A DNA stretch of 64,000 nt from Leptospira fletcheri. GTDB taxonomy: Bacteria; Spirochaetota; Leptospiria; Leptospirales; Leptospiraceae. Position 1 is the stretch's first letter, and every line of letters starts with the position of its first letter. Made by a program: the position numbers and the translations under genes. The stretch lies in the NCBI RefSeq assembly GCF_004769195.1, contig NZ_RQET01000004.1:558001-622000 (forward strand), read 5' to 3'. The notes beneath the pieces are model-generated. The model was not told where the DNA came from, ran no database searches, and saw only the letters and a list, made by a program, of their open reading frames with translations. Of the stretch, positions 19,804 to 28,532 are shown one piece after another.

Positions 19804-20528
19804 ATTTTAGATCCCGTTTTGCACGTTATAAAAGGAAGGAATCCTCGGAAGAAAACGGGGATCGCTGGCTTTTGACCTACGCGGATATGATCACTCTTTT
19901 ACTTGGCCTATTCATTATCATGTATTCTGTCTCCCAGGTGGACCAAAGCAAATTGAAACAAGTTGCGGATCTAGTTCGCGGCGGTTTCGGTTTGGGAGAA
20001 TCTTTTTTCGAGGGTTCGAATACGAATTTTGAGGAAGATTCGTTACTGCAGCCTAGAACGCAACTGTACCGTTTTTGGGAACGTATCTCCTATGCTTTAA
20101 AGAAGATGCGAGAAAAAACAAAATTGATGATCGGGATGAACGAGACGGAAGAAATTCGGATTCAAATTTTTGCGCCTTCTTTGGGAGAAGGCGAAGAATT
20201 CCAGCCCGACGAAGATACGGATTTTACGTTTCGAAAAGTCGCCGAGGTGGTCCAAGGACTGGACGTGGATATTACACTTCGCGTGCAAATTCCTTATTCG
20301 GATCAAATAACAAACCGAGGTTTTAGAACGACTTGGGAATACAACGCTCATCGGGCCACTCTGATCGCGGAGGTGCTTTCGGAAAAATACGGCGTTCCCA
20401 AGGAGAAAATATCCGTTCAGGCTTTTAACGGTTTCAGACAAATAGGTGAACGAAACGAAACATCCCCGGAGCAAAAAGCTTCCCAAGAGCGAATTGAAAT
20501 CCTGATTCGAAAAAAGGAAAAGGAATAA
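19800..20528 (+). CDS. MotB/OmpA-like membrane protein
   Basis: 242 residues. After a short basic cytoplasmic tail comes DRWLLTYADMITLLLGLFII, a single transmembrane helix with the aspartate that in MotB carries protons. The periplasmic C-terminal part keeps the OmpA-like pattern (YNAHRATLIAEVLSEKYGV and QERIEILI). No MotA gene is adjacent, so this is either an orphan stator subunit that pairs with a distant MotA or a peptidoglycan-anchored protein of another proton-driven machine. It is shorter than typical MotB. The gene is coupled to the FFLEELY-like gene by a 4-base overlap. Confidence 0.82.
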   Translation: MNFRSRFARYKRKESSEENGDRWLLTYADMITLLLGLFIIMYSVSQVDQSKLKQVADLVRGGFGLGESFFEGSNTNFEEDSLLQPRTQLYRFWERISYALKKMREKTKLMIGMNETEEIRIQIFAPSLGEGEEFQPDEDTDFTFRKVAEVVQGLDVDITLRVQIPYSDQITNRGFRTTWEYNAHRATLIAEVLSEKYGVPKEKISVQAFNGFRQIGERNETSPEQKASQERIEILIRKKEKE

Positions 20529-20536
20529 GACGGAAT

Positions 20537-21022
20537 ATGAGTTTTATAAGAAAAGGAATGCGACAAAGACGATTTTCGAATCGGATCTTATTCTTTTCGA
20601 TTATCGCTTCTGCTACGATTTTTTGCGTTTGTGCTCTTCTAAGTTGTAAGGAAAAGAGAAAGGTCTCCGCGGATATCGAGGCAGTTTGGACTGGAGAAAA
20701 CGGTAAACTCGGCTCCAACGGGCTCGTTTTGATCGCCGAGTACTGCGAAAAGATTCAAAGTTGCGCGCAAGACGATTTAAACAGACTCAACAAGGACGAA
20801 AAGTCGATTTTGGAAAAAAGACTGAGGCCGGATGTCTGTTTACAGAAATTTAAGGAGACTCCGGTTTATAAGTTGGAAGTGGAAAATCCCGAAACTGCCG
20901 TTGCCAGAACCGGATCTTGCCTACAAAAAGTGATCGATTCGGACTGCGAATCGATTAAAAAAGGAGTATCGAGTCTGTCCGAAGATTGCATGTGGCTGTA
21001 TTCGAACCAAATATCGAAATGA
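20537..21022 (+). CDS. Hypothetical cysteine-containing lipoprotein
   Basis: 161 residues. A basic N-terminus precedes a hydrophobic segment ending ALLSC, a standard lipobox. The mature part has six cysteines in regular spacing (AEYCEKIQSC, DVCLQKF, GSCLQKV, SDCESI, EDCMW), suggesting disulphides in the periplasm. No domain recognised. It follows the MotB-like gene by eight bases and precedes a terminator hairpin, so it is probably the last gene of that operon. Confidence 0.72.
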   Translation: MSFIRKGMRQRRFSNRILFFSIIASATIFCVCALLSCKEKRKVSADIEAVWTGENGKLGSNGLVLIAEYCEKIQSCAQDDLNRLNKDEKSILEKRLRPDVCLQKFKETPVYKLEVENPETAVARTGSCLQKVIDSDCESIKKGVSSLSEDCMWLYSNQISK

Positions 21023-21034
21023 ATTCGATCGAGG

Positions 21035-21063
21035 GATTCCCTAAAAAAATAAAGGGAATTTTT
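21035..21063 (+). terminator. Rho-independent terminator after lipoprotein gene
   Basis: A stem ATTCCCT (21036-21042) with AGGGAAT (21053-21059) closes an A-rich loop and is followed directly by a short run of T. It ends the lipoprotein/FFLEELY/MotB transcription unit 13 bases past the last stop codon. Confidence 0.6.
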
Positions 21064-21121
21064 GAGCCCCGAAGGGACTCGAATCCGGGAAAGAAAAAGA
21101 TAAATCCGGGAGGATGAACCC

Positions 21122-22108
21122 TTGCTCAGAGGATTAAAGAGATTAAACAGATATGAAAAACGTTTATTAAGAATCGCTAAATTGGCTGGCAAGCTGGCTA
21201 AACTCAAGCAGATCGGATTTTCCAGAAGGACGTCCGAAGGTTTTAGGTTTCCTATCTATTCCTTGGAGTTAGGTACAGATCAGGGACTGACAAAGCATCC
21301 CGTGGGAATCACTGCAGCAGTTCACGGCTTGGAGACGATAGGAATTCAGATCTTACTGGATTTTCTCGAATACGTCGTTCACCCGGAGTCGACGGGTTAT
21401 CTTCCTGAATTGAAAAAAGGAAAACTGGGTTTGGTCGTGATCCCGATCGTGAATCCCGGTGGAGTGGCAGCAAAAACGAGATCGAATCCCGGCGGAGTCG
21501 ATTTGATGCGCAATTCCGGAATCGACGCGGTAAAACCGCTCCCTTTTTTCGGCGGTCAGAAATTCTCCAGTAAACTTCCCTATTTTCGAGGGCATGGATT
21601 GGAACCTGAATCTAGAATCCTGTTCCGCACCATGTATGAAAAATTCTTCGAAGTCAAAAACGCCATCATGCCGGTCCTGGACCTGCATTCCGGTTTTGGA
21701 ACGGTGGATAACGTGTGGTGGCCTTATGCTTACACCCAGGAACCCTGCGAAGATACTTTTTTGTATCGTAAATTGGCGTCCCATCTTAGGGAAAATTGCG
21801 GCCACCTTCATTTTTCTTATGGACCTCAAAGCGAGAGTTATACTACGCATGGCGATCTATGGGATAAGTTTTACGATCATTATCGGGACGTGCATTCGGA
21901 TCACTCCGGCTGGGATGCGAAGTTTTTACCCTTAACTTTAGAAGTCGGTACTTGGTCCGATATCAAAGAGGAGCCGATGAAGATTTTTTCCAAAAAGGGA
22001 ATTTTCCGTCCGGCGGAACATAATAAAAGGGACACTCTGACTCGTTACCGGGGATTTTTGCGCGATTTTGTCCGTATCGGTTTATCGCAACCGAAGGATT
22101 GGATTTAA
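21122..22108 (+). CDS. Zinc-dependent M14/aspartoacylase-like amidohydrolase
   Basis: 328 residues from a TTG preceded by GGGAGGATGAACCC. Zinc ligands are recognisable: H68 and E71 in AAVHGLETIG, and the second histidine in LDLHSGFG. A catalytic glutamate is likely in LTLEVGTWSD. NPGGVAAKTRSNPGGVDLMRN supplies the substrate-binding arginine region (NxGxxxxxRxNxxGVDLNRN-like). This is the pattern of M14 carboxypeptidases and succinylglutamate desuccinylase/aspartoacylase enzymes. No signal peptide is obvious despite a basic N-terminus. Substrate unknown. Confidence 0.82.
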   Translation: MLRGLKRLNRYEKRLLRIAKLAGKLAKLKQIGFSRRTSEGFRFPIYSLELGTDQGLTKHPVGITAAVHGLETIGIQILLDFLEYVVHPESTGYLPELKKGKLGLVVIPIVNPGGVAAKTRSNPGGVDLMRNSGIDAVKPLPFFGGQKFSSKLPYFRGHGLEPESRILFRTMYEKFFEVKNAIMPVLDLHSGFGTVDNVWWPYAYTQEPCEDTFLYRKLASHLRENCGHLHFSYGPQSESYTTHGDLWDKFYDHYRDVHSDHSGWDAKFLPLTLEVGTWSDIKEEPMKIFSKKGIFRPAEHNKRDTLTRYRGFLRDFVRIGLSQPKDWI

Positions 22109-22162
22109 CGGACGTTAGCTATCCTCTCGCTTTAAAGCGGCCCTTGCGTTCGCATCGTTTTC

Positions 22163-22318
22163 AAAAAAAGCCCGCCTTTTCCGGCGGGTGTTAATGGTTC
22201 GAGCGAAGGATATTTCGCTCGAGGCAAGGCACCAATTTCCGCTTTTCCTAAAGGAAACAGCGCATTCGAATATGTGCTTCCGTCCACATTCGAACATTCT
22301 CTTCTTAAATCGAATACG
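22163..22318 (-). ncRNA. Candidate structured non-coding RNA
   Basis: On the minus strand four stem-loops follow one another: TTCGAATGTG/CACATATTCGAA, CGCTGTTTCC/GGAAAAGCG, a perfect CGAGCGAA/TTCGCTCG, and a terminator CCCGCC/GGCGGG followed by C and seven T. A perfect TATAAT lies seven bases before the inferred 5' end. No minus-strand protein gene ends here; the nearest minus-strand gene upstream stops at 24055. The inferred transcript is about 156 bases. It does not match 5S, SRP, tmRNA or RNase P RNA as I know them; 6S RNA cannot be excluded but the stems are local, not one long hairpin. Not proven to be expressed. Confidence 0.45.
22165..22190 (-). terminator. Minus-strand rho-independent terminator
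   Basis: CCCGCC (22171-22176) pairs with GGCGGG (22183-22188) across a six-base loop, and on the minus strand the stem is followed by CTTTTTTT. There is no T-run on the plus side, so it does not serve the zinc hydrolase gene that ends at 22108. It is the end signal of the candidate RNA. Confidence 0.7.
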
Positions 22319-22324
22319 AATAGA

Positions 22325-22330
22325 ATTATA
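22325..22330 (-). promoter_or_regulatory. -10 element of candidate ncRNA promoter
   Basis: TATAAT on the minus strand, in an AT-rich stretch; a second TATAAT occurs about 40 bases further upstream on the same strand. No convincing TTGACA-type -35 was found at 16-18 bases, so the promoter call is tentative. Confidence 0.35.
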
Positions 22331-22425
22331 TACGAGGCGATCGACAGAATCGTTCGGAATTATATAAACGAACTAATTTTAGTTTGCTAGGAAACGGTCC
22401 GGGATCAATATGAATTCCCTAGAAT

Positions 22426-24030
22426 ATGCGAAATTGCGTTATGCTGGCGTTTATCCTTCTTTGCGGGGATTCCTTATTTTCTGAGTCCTTACGCCTAAAG
22501 GATTCGATACATTCAAAAAATATAACTTCCGATTTGGAATTTTTGGAAAGCGACTGGGGAGATTTTTCACCCTTGAGTAACGTCGATCTTTTCGATTGGA
22601 AAAAGATCGGTTTTTCCTCCTTGAATTTCAGTTTTTCCGATAAGTCATATTGGTTCCGTTTTCGGGTCCATTTTCGGGAGGGAGAGAGGCAGGATCTATT
22701 TCTCGTCTTGCGCTGGAGGGCTCAGGATCGGGCGGAACTCTATTTGCCGGGAAGACGGGACGCTATCCAGACGGTAGGGGATCGTATTCCCAGATCCGAT
22801 TGGCCAGTTCAAAATTTTCCCTATCCTTCGTTTCGCTTGCAAGGGCATCCTGGAGAGGAAAAGGAATTCCTTCTAAGGCTAGAATCGACGTCCATGATGT
22901 CTTTTCCGATGGAATTGATGGATGATGCCGGCCTTCGGAGCGATTTGACCTTTGAAACCTTCCTCTTTTCCTCGTCCGCTTGCCTTTACATTTTAATGAT
23001 ATTTGCGGCGGTTCTTTATTACAAAACGACGGGGCTACAGGAATTCATTCTTTATGCCGGATATATCTTTTGTATGGGTCTTTCTTACGACGTAAATTTC
23101 GGAAATATATACGAGTTTTTCGATTCTGGAAGTTCCCATTGGTCTGAAAAAAAGAATTATTTTTTCTTCGGCGTAACCACGATCCTATTTTTCCAATTTA
23201 TAAGAAAATTTTTGGAAACGAAGAGAAGTATGCTTTGTCTGAACGCCGTACTCCGGGGTGGTATTTTTGCTTCCCTTGCCTCTTTGCCCATGGTCTTTTT
23301 CGACAGCTATTTGCATGTACTTTCTAAGATTACGGCGTTTTTATATGCCTTTGCGATGCCTATGATCTTATTTGCCGGGATTTATCTGCAAAGAACGGGA
23401 AATAGAAAATTAAGATTATTCCTATTCTCCTGGACCGTTTACATGTTGTTGGGGTATACCAGCATATTTTATTATTTAGGTTTTGTCGGTTATACATTCT
23501 TTACCGTTTACGCGCTTCCAATTCTTCTTCCTTTGGATTTGATCGTACTCTTTTATAATGTAATCCAAAAATCCTCCAAAAAATTGGAGGAAAGAAGGAA
23601 ATCCTATTTGAGTCCGAATCCTTTCGGTAAAAAAAGAAAATACACGAAATCGAAATTATCCGGGGTCGATGTAGATCGTTCTTTAGCATCATTATTGAAA
23701 CTTATGGATTCGGAAAAACCGTACCTAGAGGAAAATCTCCAGCTTCAGAATGTGGCCGACAGGTTGGGGCTGAACCAGCATCAACTCTCCGAACTTATGA
23801 ATTCGAAATTAGGAATGAATTTTGCCTCTTACGTGAATTCCAAAAGGATAGAGGAAGTGAAACGCATCTTGGAATCCGGATCGGAGAGAAATATTCTGAA
23901 TATAGCATTTACGGTGGGATTCGGTTCTAAAACTTCATTCAATGTAGAATTTAAGAAGGCGACCGGATTGACTCCTAAGCAATACAAGGAGCTTTTTTTT
24001 CGCAGGAAAAAACTATCGAACAAAAAATAG
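22426..24030 (+). CDS. 7TM-DISM membrane sensor with AraC-type DNA-binding domain
   Basis: 534 residues. A signal peptide (about 1-19) precedes an extracytoplasmic beta domain (about 25-170) with SYWFRFRVHFREG and LVLRW, as in 7TMR-DISM extracellular domains. Seven hydrophobic segments span about 180-390. The C-terminal 100 residues are an AraC helix-turn-helix pair: LENLQLQNVADRLGLNQHQLS..., then SERNILNIAFTVGFGSKTSFN and KKATGLTPKQYK. It is thus a membrane-embedded one-component transcription regulator sensing an extracytoplasmic, perhaps carbohydrate, ligand. An alternative start is the ATG at 22441. Its target genes are not evident; the candidate ncRNA is transcribed away from it. Confidence 0.88.
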   Translation: MRNCVMLAFILLCGDSLFSESLRLKDSIHSKNITSDLEFLESDWGDFSPLSNVDLFDWKKIGFSSLNFSFSDKSYWFRFRVHFREGERQDLFLVLRWRAQDRAELYLPGRRDAIQTVGDRIPRSDWPVQNFPYPSFRLQGHPGEEKEFLLRLESTSMMSFPMELMDDAGLRSDLTFETFLFSSSACLYILMIFAAVLYYKTTGLQEFILYAGYIFCMGLSYDVNFGNIYEFFDSGSSHWSEKKNYFFFGVTTILFFQFIRKFLETKRSMLCLNAVLRGGIFASLASLPMVFFDSYLHVLSKITAFLYAFAMPMILFAGIYLQRTGNRKLRLFLFSWTVYMLLGYTSIFYYLGFVGYTFFTVYALPILLPLDLIVLFYNVIQKSSKKLEERRKSYLSPNPFGKKRKYTKSKLSGVDVDRSLASLLKLMDSEKPYLEENLQLQNVADRLGLNQHQLSELMNSKLGMNFASYVNSKRIEEVKRILESGSERNILNIAFTVGFGSKTSFNVEFKKATGLTPKQYKELFFRRKKLSNKK

Positions 24031-24054
24031 GAGCCGGCACGCGACGGGAGATCC

Positions 24055-25242
24055 CTATCCGCCGACAAAGTCTAGAATTTTCGCGATTCCCGTTTCTAAA
24101 ATTTCATTCTCCGGTAAGAGACTTAAAACGATTGCGGGGTGATCCTCGGGGAATCCGAACATGCATCCCGGATGAACAAGAGTGTGTCCCTTTTCCAGAA
24201 GGTGAAGACAAAAAGTTTCCTGTTCTCGGAAAAAGTCCGATTCTAAAACGGCGTACCAACCCGCCACGGGAGGTCGGAACCGGATCTTTCCCGCGTTCGG
24301 AATCATCCCTGAAAGAATTTTAAGATTTCTGGATATTCTTCGGAGCACTTGTCCTTGGATTAATTTTCTCCAAGGCATCAAGTCGGAGAGGGCATGTTGT
24401 ATAGGAGTAGCGACGGAGAGATACGTGTCCGATATGATTTCGAGCCTTTCCTTACATTCCGCTTTCCAATTCTCCGGACCGTCTATGTGAACCCAAGAAA
24501 GTTTCATCTGAGGCAACGCGAGAATTTTGGAAATCCCGTTGATCCGAAAAAAGGGTACTTTTTGGGTGTGAAGCGCGGGTCGCTGGATCTCTTCGGAATG
24601 GATATAATCGCAAAAAACCTCATCCAATACGATTCCAATTTCCTTGGATTCGCAAAATCGAACTATTTCGGAAAAATCCGATTCGCTTATCATCGAACCC
24701 GTAGGATTGTTCGGAGATACGAGGAACAGTAATTTCGTTCTCACGGAAATTGCAGCCTCTATTTCCTGTATATTCGGTTTCCAGTCTTGGCCGGGATCTA
24801 GGTCGTACGAGCTGAACTTTACTCCTTCGAGCAGGGCCAAAAATTCGAACAAAGGGTAACCGGGAGAAGGAATCAGGATTTCGTCTCCGGGATTACAGAT
24901 TAATTTTATAATATACGAATATGCTTCTGACGAGGAGGAGGTCAAAAATAGATCCTCCGGAAATAGATTGAACCCTCGCTCCCGATAATAATCTGCCACG
25001 CAATTCCTGGCAGCTTCGGAACCTTGCGATTCAGGTTCGTATACCAGGCTTGCGCTTTTGGTAAGTGAGTGTAGGATCGCCTCTCCAGGAAAGGAGAGTT
25101 TTACCCGAGTAGGATTCGAAACGGTCAGGTCCAGGATTTCCGTTCCCGCCTTTTTCAAATCTCCGACTTTGGAATACAGCGGGTTTTCTCCAGCTTCAAA
25201 ATCGAATCGATCGCTGAATTTGGATAGAAAGTCCGGAATCAT
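24055..25242 (-). CDS. Pyridoxal-phosphate aminotransferase, class I/II
   Basis: 395 residues. Fold-type I aminotransferase signatures: SNPTRV at the N-terminus, Y129 region PSPGYPLFE, SPNNPTG (177-182), IGIVLDEVF with cofactor-binding D207, and the Schiff-base lysine K239 in GISKILALPQMKLSW. The cofactor-phosphate arginine usually found after the lysine is replaced by K247 in this wording. It transfers an amino group between an amino acid and a keto acid in the cytoplasm; the substrate cannot be named. It is followed upstream on the same strand by a DUF2905 gene four bases away. Confidence 0.88.
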   Translation of the reverse strand: MIPDFLSKFSDRFDFEAGENPLYSKVGDLKKAGTEILDLTVSNPTRVKLSFPGEAILHSLTKSASLVYEPESQGSEAARNCVADYYRERGFNLFPEDLFLTSSSSEAYSYIIKLICNPGDEILIPSPGYPLFEFLALLEGVKFSSYDLDPGQDWKPNIQEIEAAISVRTKLLFLVSPNNPTGSMISESDFSEIVRFCESKEIGIVLDEVFCDYIHSEEIQRPALHTQKVPFFRINGISKILALPQMKLSWVHIDGPENWKAECKERLEIISDTYLSVATPIQHALSDLMPWRKLIQGQVLRRISRNLKILSGMIPNAGKIRFRPPVAGWYAVLESDFFREQETFCLHLLEKGHTLVHPGCMFGFPEDHPAIVLSLLPENEILETGIAKILDFVGG

Positions 25243-25246
25243 CCGA

Positions 25247-25480
25247 TCAATGTCCGGCGATTCTGTTCCAAATATAAAGAATCGCGGAAAGAACGATGCT
25301 GATCAAAACGGATGTGGTGATGGGAAAGTAAAAGCGGAAGTTCTCTTTTTCGATTCGAATATCTCCGGGAAGATTTCCCAAGGAAGAGAAGAAGGGAAGT
25401 TTGGAACCGAATAAAAAAAGGAATCCTAGAAAAAGGAAGATAGCTCCGATCCAGAGAAAAGTCTTACCGAACGGTTCCAT
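25247..25480 (-). CDS. DUF2905 small membrane protein
   Basis: 77 residues from the ATG at 25480; the longer frame would run through the tRNA gene and is not real. Two transmembrane helices flank a loop with LGNLPGDIRIEKENFRFYFP, the signature of DUF2905. Role unknown. It lies 26 bases downstream of tRNA-Ser and four bases upstream of the aminotransferase, so all three are probably transcribed together. Confidence 0.85.
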   Translation of the reverse strand: MEPFGKTFLWIGAIFLFLGFLFLFGSKLPFFSSLGNLPGDIRIEKENFRFYFPITTSVLISIVLSAILYIWNRIAGH

Positions 25481-25504
25481 AAGGAAATCCAGAGGAGGAA
25501 AATC

Positions 25505-25593
<89 letters not shown>

Positions 25594-25767
25594 TCGAGCT
25601 TGCGTTTACGATGTTTTCTTAGACAGGCTCCCGGTCAAGGAGATTCGCCTTAAAAGTTTTACAGGAGAAACTTACGAAACCTTGGGGAAAAATTCGCGCA
25701 AAATCCGTAAGTATGCGTTCGGAAAACCGAGTTGACTAAACATATGTTCGATAATCCCTGGTAGATC

Positions 25768-26001
25768 ATGGCTGATAAGCACGATAAAGTTCCTGAAAAC
25801 GCGTCAGGCAAGTATTACATAGATAATACCTGTGTGCCTTGCAACGATTGTCTGGAGGAAGCTCCTATGCTTCTGAAATATACCGACGACGAATCAAAGG
25901 TGTATTTTCATCGCCAACCTCAGACGCCTGAAGAACAAATTTGTGCCCGTAAAGCAAAGGAAATTTGTCCCGTAGAAGCGATTGGAGACGACGGAGAATA
26001 A
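25768..26001 (+). CDS. Ferredoxin, single iron-sulphur cluster
   Basis: 77 residues. Cysteines C22, C25 and C28 (CVPCNDC) and C67 in CPVEAIG form a CxxCxxC...CP set suited to one [4Fe-4S] cluster; C59 is an extra cysteine. Acidic overall, as expected of an electron carrier. This resembles the single-cluster ferredoxins of the Thermotoga/Desulfovibrio style. The redox partner is not adjacent. The gene stands alone, with 174 bases free of genes before it and 190 after. Confidence 0.88.
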   Translation: MADKHDKVPENASGKYYIDNTCVPCNDCLEEAPMLLKYTDDESKVYFHRQPQTPEEQICARKAKEICPVEAIGDDGE

Positions 26002-26191
26002 TTTGGATTCGATAAGGAATTCTTCACGTTTTTGTTTCGTACGGAATTCCTCGGTTTTCTCACTCGTTTTGATCCTCGTTCTCCGCAATAGAAAATCCCC
26101 TTTTTTATCCTTCTTTCCATAAAGATTTTGTACTTTTTCTTCGTCTAACCCGTGTTTTTAACTCGAAAAACGGGTCTTATGAATAAGCTCG

Positions 26192-28105
26192 ATGAACGTG
26201 CAAGAAGACAACGGAACCATACCCGCGGACTTTCAGGGCGAAGCCTTCTTCCGAATCCTTGTCGAAAAAAGCAGGGATATGGTCTGTCTGCACGATATTG
26301 AAGGTAGATATTTGTATGCGAACCCCCGTTGCAGGGAGTTGACCGGATACGAACCTGGAGAACTTTTAAACAGAGATCCTTACGATTTTATCCATCCGGA
26401 GGATAGACGAAGGATCCGTCTCGAATCTCATGATCTAGCCAAGGCTGGTACGAATCCGCATTCTATTGATTACCGGTTTTTAAAAAAAGAAGGGATATAC
26501 GTTTGGCTTCAAACCCAAACTCAACCTATACCGGACACTACGGGCAAAATAATATATCTGCACACTACGACTCGCGAGATCAGCGATCAGATCGAACTTG
26601 TCGATAAGTTAAAATTATCGGAAAGACTTTCCTGCTTGATGAGTGAGCTTGCTTGTGTAGGCGGTTGGGAATCCGATTTTCTAACCGGGACGATCCATTG
26701 GACCGAGGAAGTTTATAGGATCTTCGAACGGGATCCGAGCGATAGACTCGATAAAACGATCATTTATGCTTACTGCCATCCCGAGGATCTTGATATCGTA
26801 ATGCATTGCAATCGGAGACTGGGGGAAACCGGGGAAAGCTATTCGCTCGAGCACAGGATCGTCACCGACTCCGGCAGAGTGAAGTGGCTTCGAAGCCAAG
26901 GGAAGGCGAATTATTCCGGGGGAAAGATAGTCGGGATCTACGGCGCCATTCAGGATATTACCCTTTCTAAAATCGTGGAAGAAGAGATTCGGATCAGCGA
27001 AAAGAAATTTTCCCTTGCGTTTCATAACTCCGGAATCGGGATCTTCCTTTTGGATAAGGAAGGCAGATTTATCGAAGTGAACCAATCCTTTTCCGATCTG
27101 GTCGGATATCCTGCGGAAGAACTTTGGACCAAGAAGTTGAACGACATCGCTTTTTCCGAGGATACAGCCTTAGTGGAGGAGATGTTCGGTCGGATTTTTT
27201 CCGGAGAAAAGGAATCAGGGCAATTGGTTAAACGGTATCTTCATAAAAAAGGTTTTCTGATCTGGACTCTGATTACCGCAGTAGCAGTTAGAAAAGATTC
27301 GGGAGAATTGATGTTCGTAGTCGTTCAAGTTCAGGATATTTCCCGTCGACGGACCTTGGAGAATATCCTGAGAGAGAAGAACTCGCGGCTGAAATCGGTC
27401 AGCAAGACCTTACAGGAAAGGATAAGCCAGCTCGAGGAATTCAATCAGATCGTTTCGCATAATATCCGTTCTCCGATCGGAAATATCTCCACTCTGATCA
27501 AGTTTCTGGAAGAAGCAGAGACGGAGGAAGAAAAAAAGGAATTCATCGAATATCTGAAAGAGACGGCGGATCAACTTCTATGCACCTTGAACGAACTCAT
27601 TGAAGTGATTAAGATCAGGCAGAACGTAAATGTCCCGTCCGAACAGATCCGTTTCGAGGAAGTCTTCGAGCGCGTGAAAGGGATGTTTCTCGGTCAGATT
27701 ATGGAAGTCGGAGCCGTTATCGGTACCGATTTTAAGGATGCCCCCGGAGTAGTTTACCCCAAGATATATTTAGAAAGCATTCTTCTGAATCTTTTTTCCA
27801 ATGCCTTGAAATATAGGTCGCCTAAACGAAAGCTTTGTATAAATGTTAGAACCTATTGGCAGAATAGCGCTTTAATGATCGAGGTTCAGGATAACGGTTT
27901 GGGTTTGGATTTGAATAAATACGGCAATCAGATTTTCAGATTGCATAAGACCTTTCATAGAAATACCGAAGGAAAGGGATTGGGCCTATTCATGACCAAG
28001 AATCAAGTGGAATCCTTAGGCGGAGAAATCCGTGTGGAAAGCGAGCCGGATGTAGGTACGAAATTCATTGTTCAGCTTAACAAAGGTTATGAATTCGCAA
28101 TTTAG
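26192..28105 (+). CDS. PAS-domain sensor histidine kinase
   Basis: 637 residues, no transmembrane segment, so a cytoplasmic sensor. Three PAS domains follow one another at about 20-135, 155-265 and 275-390 (e.g. DIEGRYLYANPRCRELTGY, DKEGRFIEVNQSFSDLVGY). A short coiled coil leads to the phosphoacceptor H423 in IVSHNIRSPIGN, the HisKA variant with HN instead of HE. The ATPase part shows LFSNALKYR (N box), VQDNGLGLD (G1) and GKGLGLFMTK (G2). The C-terminus overlaps the response regulator gene by 17 bases. The signal is unknown. Confidence 0.92.
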   Translation: MNVQEDNGTIPADFQGEAFFRILVEKSRDMVCLHDIEGRYLYANPRCRELTGYEPGELLNRDPYDFIHPEDRRRIRLESHDLAKAGTNPHSIDYRFLKKEGIYVWLQTQTQPIPDTTGKIIYLHTTTREISDQIELVDKLKLSERLSCLMSELACVGGWESDFLTGTIHWTEEVYRIFERDPSDRLDKTIIYAYCHPEDLDIVMHCNRRLGETGESYSLEHRIVTDSGRVKWLRSQGKANYSGGKIVGIYGAIQDITLSKIVEEEIRISEKKFSLAFHNSGIGIFLLDKEGRFIEVNQSFSDLVGYPAEELWTKKLNDIAFSEDTALVEEMFGRIFSGEKESGQLVKRYLHKKGFLIWTLITAVAVRKDSGELMFVVVQVQDISRRRTLENILREKNSRLKSVSKTLQERISQLEEFNQIVSHNIRSPIGNISTLIKFLEEAETEEEKKEFIEYLKETADQLLCTLNELIEVIKIRQNVNVPSEQIRFEEVFERVKGMFLGQIMEVGAVIGTDFKDAPGVVYPKIYLESILLNLFSNALKYRSPKRKLCINVRTYWQNSALMIEVQDNGLGLDLNKYGNQIFRLHKTFHRNTEGKGLGLFMTKNQVESLGGEIRVESEPDVGTKFIVQLNKGYEFAI

Positions 28106-28502
28106 AAAGCGAAGACTTTTATTGATCGATGACGATGATATCTTTGTCGCTATCGCAAAAAGGACCATTGAAAAGGCCGGAATTTTGGAGAACTTCGACG
28201 TGTTTCCGGATGGAGAAGGAGCGATTTCCTTTTTAAAGGATCATATTACGGACCCGGAATCCATTCCGGATTTTATCCTACTCGATATAAACATGCCCTA
28301 TATGGACGGCTGGCAGTTTCTGGAGGAATATTCTCTGTTCGAAAGCATGCTCTTAAAAAAGCCGATCATCTATATGATAAGTTCGTCGGTTGACGATGCG
28401 GATATTAAGAAGGCCAAGGACATTCCTTATGTTCGGGATTATCTAATTAAGCCGGTATCGGTCGATTCCTTCCGGAGGATCCTGTCCTTTTCGGAAGAGT
28501 AA
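28089..28502 (+). CDS. Single-domain response regulator
   Basis: 137 residues from the ATG at 28089, which starts inside the end of the kinase gene. The receiver fold has LLLIDDDDIF, phosphoacceptor D66 in LLDINMPYMDGW, a serine-rich SSSVDDADIKKA in place of the usual T/S switch site, and the conserved lysine in LIKPVSV. There is no output domain, so it acts by protein contact, as CheY-like or Rcp1-like regulators do. It is the obvious partner of the PAS kinase. Confidence 0.92.
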   Translation: MNSQFRKRRLLLIDDDDIFVAIAKRTIEKAGILENFDVFPDGEGAISFLKDHITDPESIPDFILLDINMPYMDGWQFLEEYSLFESMLLKKPIIYMISSSVDDADIKKAKDIPYVRDYLIKPVSVDSFRRILSFSEE

Positions 28503-28532
28503 GCCGAACTCTCGGTGCCTTTCCTGAGAAGT

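Noticed and set aside
22115..22297. 60-residue minus-strand frame
   Set aside because: It runs through the strong terminator and all predicted stems, with no ribosome binding site; the RNA interpretation fits better.
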